Source: Dicyema japonicum
Lineage: Eukaryota; Dicyemida; Rhombozoa; Dicyemidae
Direction: 5' to 3'
Assembly: GCA_011109175.1 (NCBI GenBank)
Contig: RDEW01000011.1
Location: 1,242,772 to 1,306,771, forward strand
Length of the DNA: 64,000 bases
Position 1 is the first letter of the stretch, and each line of letters opens with the position of its first letter. Both the position numbers and the translations under genes were made by a program. Of the stretch, positions 57,762 to 64,000 are shown piece by piece. The notes beneath the pieces were generated by a model that saw only the letters and a program-made list of their open reading frames with translations, made no database searches and had not been told where the DNA came from.

Positions 57762-59178
57762 ATGTCACGCTTGTTTGTTAAGACATCTGTTGAATATGAT
57801 AATCTCAAAATTATTCTGGAAGGAGGCTTACCTACTGATGTGCCTGCATATGCTATGTGCAGGATCCGAAAAAAGTCCAAGAGCTTCGTTCTTAAAGGAG
57901 GAAGAATGTATCTAAAAGACCCAGAAGGCGATAAATTGGTTATTGTTTCGGACAACGTTGAGGAAATGAAGTTTGTCGCTACTCAAATTCAAATGATTTA
58001 ACACATTGTGGCCAAAACATCTTAGAAGCATATTGTAAAGAACGATATTTTTTTGTGAAAAGAGATGTTATTCGCGATGTTGTTTCCAATTGTGAGACAT
58101 GTCTTTTTGCCAGAAGTCTTAAGGAATATGATGAAGAAAATCATATAATAGCAACTCGCCCCAATGAGAGATTTCGATCTTAAAAGGTATCAATTTTTTT
58201 ATATTCTCTAGGTTTAGCGAGCATAATGATGGTTATTCGTGGCTTTTAACGGCTATTGATATTTATTCAAAATATGCTGTTACAAAAAGCTTAAAGAAAA
58301 AAAGTGGTTTGGAAGTTGCTGACAACCTTGAGGATATATTCATGGATTATGGACCATGTTTATATTTACAGTCGGACAATGGCTTCGAGTTTAAAAACTC
58401 ACATGTCACTGCAATTTGCAAGAAATATAACATTATTCAAATTCATTCACGTCCAAACAACCCACGTAGTCAAGGTATACAATTGAATTATTTTTTTATA
58501 GGAATTGTAGAAAGATTCAATCAGACAATCACTCGAACTTTGTCGAAGATGTTGTTTGATGATCCAAATAAATGTTGGAAAAAACAGATTAAAAAAGCTG
58601 TCCAATTTTATAATCTTAGTTATCATAGTTCAACAGGTTGTATGGCCTTATATATAAATTAGGTGACAATCCGTTTCGTCGTTACAGAGGCATCAAAGGA
58701 TTTAATCCAATTCTCCCTTATGTAGGATACATTGAAAAAAATGATGAAGCAGTTGTGAATGGTTTGAGAGTTAAGGGAAAATTTAGAAACTCAAATTGAA
58801 ACAGAGATTCGTAAATCAAGTGGAGAGGCAGGTTATCAATTTTTTTTATTATTTCATAGAATTTGACTTCATGCATTGTCCATTAGATTTGAATTCCCCT
58901 TATTTCAAAAGAATGAACAGAAAAATGGGTGTTCATTGCTCAAAATACTCATTCGAGAAAGGAGATGAGGTTAGTTAATTACATTGACAATATAGGTTTG
59001 CGTAAAAAAAGACCATGGGACAAACCCCTCGCTAAAGTTAGGGAAATTTGAATTTCCCTACAGTGAAAAAGTGAAAGTCGTAGATATATAGTCTAACAAG
59101 CGAATGACACTTCAATCAAATGAGGGACATACCGAGATCTTCCACATGAGTCGCGTTAAAAAGCTTAAAAAGAAGTGA
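57762..59178 (+). pseudogene. Ginger integrase/transposase with two mini-introns
   Basis: ATG 57762 opens an N-terminal domain (RLFVKTSVEYDNL, KSFVLKGGRMYLKD). It is followed by an H2C2 finger (THCGQNILEAYCKERYFF, CETCLFA) and the catalytic core: DFDLKRFSEHNDGYSW (first Asp), LQSDNGFEF (second Asp), SQG-IVERFNQ (Glu). A C-terminal basic tail (MSRVKKLKKK) ends at TGA 59178. Introns at 58187-58211 (25 nt, phase 2) and 58475-58501 (27 nt, between SQG and IVERF) must be removed. One-base shifts at about 58000, 58160 and 58650 break the frame, so the copy is probably just inactive, though all three catalytic residues remain. Confidence 0.85.
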
Positions 59179-59518
59179 CTTACCTTTTCTTATAAATAAA
59201 ATTTTTTTTTTGAATTTTTTGTCTTAATTGAAACTTAAATGAATACAATCGTCTAACCTGGAATTTTTAATAGTTCAAAATATTGAAAAATTAAGAGTTT
59301 TATTGTTGAAATTAATTTTTTAATTATTTAGAATGCTTATCAGTATTATTAATAGTAAGATAATTTAATAATTTAAAAAATAAGTTCAATTTTATAATTT
59401 TTAAGGCATAACATAAATCTATATGTAATTTTAGTTTCATGTTTTTTTGAGTAAACTGGTTTCTTTTACCGATTTCGACTTGTGAGTGTCATATGACTAT
59501 TCGTTTAATTTCGAGGAA

Positions 59519-59567
59519 AAAAATCGATATTGCAAGTAGCGCATAGTTGCAGGTAGCGCTCGCGACA
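59519..59567 (-). repeat. Right terminal inverted repeat of Ginger
   Basis: Reverse complement starts TGTCGCGAGCGCTACCTGCA and differs from the left repeat at one base (C for T). Confidence 0.9.
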
Positions 59568-59717
59568 TATTATAATTGGGTTTTAGTCAATCAAACTCAT
59601 ATGACCAAATTTTGCATCCTTCGCGCTTTTAAACAAAAATGTGCTGGAGAAGTTGCTTTTCAACTTGTCAATATTTTTTATGTTTGGAGAACCTCAAAAA
59701 TTGCAAAGTGATAATGG

Positions 59718-59920
59718 TATCATAACTAGACTTTCTGAATTGTTAATGGAATTCTATAATCATAACTAGACTTTCTGAATTGTTAAATGGAATGAAATCA
59801 TAACTAGACTTTCTGAATTGTTAAATGGAATTCTATAATCATAACTAGACTTTCTGAATTGTTAAATGGAATGAAATCATAACTAGACTTTCTGAATTGT
59901 TAAATGGAATTCTATAAATA
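59718..59920. repeat. Five-copy minisatellite in the outer integrase gene
   Basis: CATAACTAGACTTTCTGAAT starts at 59721, 59761, 59799, 59840 and 59878. Spacings of 40, 38, 41 and 38 come from two alternating spacers (TTCTATAAT and GAAAT). The unit encodes the ITRLSELLNG segment expected once after SDNG, so it arose by expansion of coding sequence. Confidence 0.9.
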
Positions 59921-60300
59921 TCCTCATGTGCAGCAAAAAAATAAGAGGACGTTTATGGTATTTTTATTACTTTAATTAACAATTGGAAGACTTCGTTACT
60001 CTCAAAGTCAGGGAACAGTAGAAAGAGAAAATTATAAAGATATGTTTTTTGCATGGATGCCCTATAATAAGACTTCGGATTGGACGATTGGAATCAATTT
60101 TTACAGTTCTCAAAAAATTCATCCTATTGTAAAACTAGAAAACAATCCCCACATTCTCCTCTGTTTGATGAAGATATGAGAATTGGATTAAGATTAACAA
60201 ATTTACACAAGATTTTCTCAAAAAATATGAATGAAGATGATTTAATTGAAATATTGGAAGATGGTAATCGTTCAGGAATCAACAAATAGAAGTTTACGAT

Positions 60301-60440
60301 TAATCAATAGAATTATGCATAAGAAAATTTTAAAAATTGAAGATATTTTAAATAAAGATATAATTTTTTGAGAAATGCATCAGAATTGAATCTTATTTGA
60401 GCGGGCAAAATTACGTAAGATGTAATATCAAAAGGCAACA
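60301..60440. other. End of outer integrase element and junction
   Basis: AT-rich tail of the outer element; no terminal repeat recognised. Confidence 0.3.
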
Positions 60441-62185
60441 GACGAGGTACCACAGGGGAGAAGGCACGCGCCCTCCCCTGGAATGGAAGGTGATGTAAGC
60501 GATGTCAACCGCGTGGTAAGTCGATACTGCAGCAGCTCAGATTCAACGTTTCCTAACGCGCTTAGGGACATTGCGCTCTGCGATAGGAAGGTAAATGCTC
60601 CGAAGTGATGTTGCGCATCATTTCGGTTAATGCTAGGTCCCTCCGGAAAAGAAGGAAGGCCATCGAGGATTTTCTAGACTCCCTGGAGGTCGATATCTTG
60701 GTCCTTAACGAGACCAAGTGTAAAGATACGGCTGCTGCAGACTTTAAAGGCTATACTAGTTGTCATCTCTTGTGGAATGACTCACATCGAGGTTCGGGCA
60801 CTAGTATCTATTGGAGGACGAATCTAGCAGCAGTCGTCCAAGGTATTTCTCAGTGCCCTCATTGCGAGCTCTTATTTATACGCGTTAGGCTTCCTAGTTT
60901 TACTATAGTCATAGGGGCAATGTATGCCAAGCAGTTTTGTGGTTGTGTAAGGACCACATTAAAACTGCCTTCGACATATATCCCCATTGTGTTATTTTTG
61001 GCGATCTGAATGCTAAGCATTCGGATTTTGGCTGCGTTACTAATAATAGAGCGGGATCAGCACTGCGAAACCTAGCGGGGGATCTTGGGCTCTCGGTTAC
61101 TACATCAACGGATCCCAACCACAAGGATACAAGAGGAGGAGAGGACTACCTGGGAATGGGCGTAGCCTCTCCATCGTTAATTGGTATGCTCTCTGTACCT
61201 CGTGTTCTTAAGGACATCGGAAGCGATCACCGTTCCCTACTCACCGAGCTTCACGTACCTGTTCGATCTCAGGCTCCAATTGGCTATGACTTGGGCTCTG
61301 GCACTTGGGATAGCGTGGAGTCGTTCATGGATAGAAAACTCCTTTCTCTCAAAGGGCAAGTTTGTAGTGAAGAAGACGTTGAAGAAATGGATGCCACCTT
61401 TTGTGGTATCCTTGAAGAATACATGCGGACTAACATCTGGTTACGTCCGCATGGTGAAGACTTCGCACGGATTCCAGGCCTGATTTTGAGTAAAATAATA
61501 CTTAGAAAGAGGTACCTGAGATTCCGAGCGAGGTGCAAAAAATGAAAAGAACCGGATCTACTACCAGAAGAAGGTTAATAGCCTGAGAAGGGAAATAAGG
61601 AAGGCGCTCGTTGACTTCCAGAGCGACAAATGGAGGAGGGCTTGCGAGAGGGTGAACCTCCGCATGGCCGGACTTTTGGAGTCAACTGAAGCGTCTGTCG
61701 GGCAGAGGGGAAGAGTCGTCAGCGCGTACCTTGAGTCGTATGGATGGTTCTAAAACCTGAGACCCTGCTAAAATTACGAGCATCTTCGCAGGTAGCTTTG
61801 GGGCAGTCACTGCAGTTCGACCGGACAAATTCGTCGAAATGTCAGCCTGACTAAGTATAGAGGACGTCATCTTTACGGAGAGCCGCAAGCGGAGCCACTC
61901 GCAGGGGAATCCGAACATGACATATATAACTGAGGAAAAAATCCGGGCCTCGATAATAAAATCGAAGAACAACGCAACGGGTCAGGACAAGATCCCCATG
62001 GCCCTTTTCAAGAAAGGGCCTGCAAGTCATCTAGCGACTTTGGTAAGGTTGTACAACGGTAGCTTCAGGTTGGGTTACGTTCCTAGGCGATAGAAAGAAG
62101 CGGAACTGGTTTTTGTTACCTCCTGAAGACCCTAGTAGCTACCGTCCTATAAGCCTGTTGCCTGCAGCATTATCAAAGACGTATA
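60440..62185 (+). mobile_element. APE-type LINE, endonuclease and start of RT
   Basis: From 60605 the endonuclease reads MLRIISVNARSLRKRRKAI, LNETKC, FIRVRLPSFTIVIGAMY, FGDLNAKHSDFG and GSDHRSLL, with one frameshift at about 60950. All key motifs (N, E, Y, D-N, SDH) are recognisable. A linker with KRYLRFRARCKK follows, then EEKIRASIIKSKNNATGQDKIPMALF and YRPISLLPAALSK, the opening of the RT. At about 62185 it switches abruptly into a different LINE. Confidence 0.8.
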
Positions 62186-64000
62186 ATGAATATGAGTCGT
62201 CCTCACTTATATTCATTGCTGGCAATCTGAATGCGAAAATCGGAACAAAAAAGAACTCAGAAGATACCTTCAAGGGAAGACACGGACGTGGGAAAAGAAA
62301 TTTGCCTGGGACCATACTTGGCTATTTCTGCACAGGCAAACAAACTGTTCTTGTGCAACACTGCATTCTCTCATCGTGCATGCCACATAACCACTTGGAT
62401 GGGCGAACGAAGAAACCCAGAAGGAAAACTAGTCCCTATATACAACCAAATTGACTATATTATATGCCGGATCAATGACAAACGCTCTCTTATAAACGCA
62501 CGCTCATCGAAGGTTCAACAACTGTCACGATCACAGAATGGTTATTGTCACCTTCAGCCTTGCGAAACATGGTATCAAACATAAGAAACATAATAACATT
62601 ACAAACAATAATAATGAGAATACAAGAAATAAATACGCAACGGGAAAACTGATCTCTCATCCAGACACAGTCAAAAATTACTAAAAACACATCTACTCTC
62701 ATCTGAAGGACCAAACAGTAGGAATTTCGTGGGATCACACAGAGTATATAATAAACGAAGCAGCAAGCCAGTACCTCGGCACGGGGAGATGGCCAGTAAG
62801 GGTCTGACGACACATACAGAACTAGTAAAGGAGTTAGCAAAGGAGTTAAAAGAAATCCATACAAAAAAACTAAACGAAAAAGACTATAACAAGAGAAAAG
62901 TCCTTCAAGGACAGAGGGACCAAATCCGTAGAAAAATCAGGAGACTGAACAAGACACTCACCAAGAAGAGCTTCTTCGCAAAATCAATGAAGTATCCAAA
63001 CTAAAGGATAATTCACAAATGTATATGTCCGCTCGTTTACTACGACACAGAAACCGGACGGAACGAATAATCATCAAAGACAAAAATGGTCAAGACATTA
63101 CTGAATACTGAAGAGCAAGCGTAGGTAATTGCAACACATTTTGATAGACTTTTTAATGTGACTACAGCAATCCCCATTCAAAGAAAGCCTAGACCCTTAA
63201 AAGAACCAATTTCAATTTTGGAAGTAAAAACAGCATGTCAAAAACTAAAAAATAACAGAAGCCCTGGACCAGATACGATAAACCAGAATTACTGAAATAC
63301 GGCCCTGACCCCCTTTTTGAAAAAATCGCTACACTACTAAATGAAATGTTTTCAACTAACTCAACTTTACCCCCGGGAAGGGGATTACTAATACCCATAC
63401 AAAAACCCAATATACCCAAAGGACTGGCTGAAAATTTACGATCATTATCAAACTATATACGGAAAGTTTTAGCTAACATTGTATTGGAACGAATAAAAGT
63501 ACCCACCTATGAATACCTACCCGAAAGTCAAAGTGGGTTCAAAGAAGGAAGATCAAGAGCTGATGTAGTCTGAAGTCTAAGATGGAGATGAGCAACACAT
63601 CAAAGATATTGCAATGCCATCTACATTCTGGGAATAGATCTATCAAAAGCCTTTGACACGGTTAACAGGAACAAATTGATGACAGTGCTGGAAGGGTTTA
63701 TTGACGAATCGAGTCTAAGAATGATTCAAATCCTTCTATCTAACACAGAGCTCCTTGTGAGAGTTGGAAAAACCTACTCAAGAAAATTTGAAATAAACAC
63801 AGGCACTCCTCAAGGAGACTCCCTCTCTCCCCTACTATTCACAACATACTTGGAGGCCGCCATGAGGAACTGAGACCATTATCAAGGAAAAATAGAAGAA
63901 GTGATTTATGCTGCTATGATGTCGACCTAATTTCTAAAGACAAAGAACTCTGGAGCATGTACTAGAAAAAGCACCAGATATACTTGAGAAATGGTTTCTC
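62186..64000 (+). mobile_element. Second LINE (RTE-like), running off the window
   Basis: Broken frames give an endonuclease (IFIAGNLNAKIG, LCNTAFSHRACHITTW, YNQIDYIICR, DHRMVIVTFSL). They continue with ISWDHTEYIINEAASQYLG and a RT (KTACQKLKNNRSPGPD, SQSGFKEGRSRADVV, ILGIDLSKAFDTVNR, NTGTPQGDSLSPLLFTTYLEA). The DHR and NQIDYI blocks resemble RTE-group endonucleases, but the clade is not certain. It continues past 64000. Confidence 0.75.

Larger units (their letters stand above)
57584..59567 (+). mobile_element. Ginger DNA transposon, nearly complete
   Basis: A 1,984-bp element bounded by inverted repeats of about 49 bp (TGTCGCGAGCGCTACTTGCA...) with a single mismatch. It is flanked by TATTA on both sides (57579-57583 and 59568-59572). 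The 5'-TGTNR terminus, short target duplication and a gypsy-like integrase inside are the defining features of the Ginger superfamily. The near-identical ends and the intact site suggest a recent insertion. Confidence 0.9.
56868..60300 (+). mobile_element. Integrase (KRBA2-like) gene split by a Ginger insertion
   Basis: The left half has ISIYKEYLESKEYKCE-like, then AHLQTGHGGRYRM (integrase zinc finger) and QVDLIDKRDNYHRVI with the first catalytic Asp, ending at 57583. The right half resumes at 59568 with HMTKFCILRAFKQKCAGEVAFQLVNIF, LQSDNG with the second Asp (about 59705), then RYSQSQGTVERENYKDMFFAWM with the Glu. Removing 57584-59567 plus one TATTA joins the two in the canonical order of this family, found in KRBA2-like genes and Ginger-type elements. 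It is dead: frameshifts and an internal minisatellite follow the SDNG box. Its own termini were not found. Confidence 0.85.

Noticed and set aside
57762-59178. Endogenous retrovirus or gypsy LTR element, because of the gypsy-like integrase
   Set aside because: There are no LTRs, gag or RT nearby; the integrase is bounded by 49-bp inverted repeats with a TGTNR terminus, as in Ginger DNA transposons.
59718-59920. Regularly spaced repeats that could suggest a CRISPR array
   Set aside because: The spacers are only two alternating short sequences, the unit is integrase coding sequence, and all other genes are eukaryotic.

Overview
This window is nuclear DNA from a small, highly derived animal. 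The intact genes are metazoan: an Unc-13 homologue, a FERM-PDZ tyrosine phosphatase, a Hunchback-like zinc-finger factor, an SLC4 bicarbonate transporter, a PP2A B'' subunit, UFC1 and a sigma-1 receptor homologue. Their reading frames are broken every 50-200 bp and close perfectly when GT...AG introns of about 21-28 nt are removed. Such introns are known in dicyemid mesozoans, so a dicyemid is the best guess; this is an inference from intron size and gene content, not from a marker gene.

Layout: 1-3.1 kb holds LINE fragments and a dead Tigger/pogo transposase. 3.1-6.0 kb is an intact coiled-coil gene with about 23 mini-introns. 6-18.8 kb is a graveyard of LINE pieces, Ginger-like integrase pieces and tandem repeats around an intronless sigma-1 receptor/ERG2-like gene (10.3-10.9 kb). 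19.0-23.8 kb carries, on the minus strand, an SLC4 transporter followed 70 bp later by a PP2A B''/PR72-type subunit. 24-29.6 kb is LINE debris. 29.8-40 kb is a compact minus-strand cluster read in the order Hunchback-like factor, Unc-13, UFC1, PTPN3/4-like phosphatase. 41-64 kb is almost entirely transposons, many inserted in one another.

Three nests can be resolved to the base or nearly so. A hAT element lies in a LINE, with the 8-bp target duplication ACTGAGAG. A tRNA-derived SINE lies in a second hAT (duplication GTTTAATC), which lies in a pogo element. A Ginger element with 49-bp inverted repeats and the 5-bp duplication TATTA lies inside the integrase gene of a related element. The inner Ginger integrase itself contains two host-sized mini-introns (25 and 27 nt).

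The sequence looks like a gap-closed short-read assembly. Five single-N gaps are each flanked by near-identical direct copies, and at least six similar duplications without an N occur, two of them inside UFC1 and Unc-13 coding sequence. Gene models were built by hand-translating and splicing; exact intron choices at a few junctions are uncertain and are flagged.
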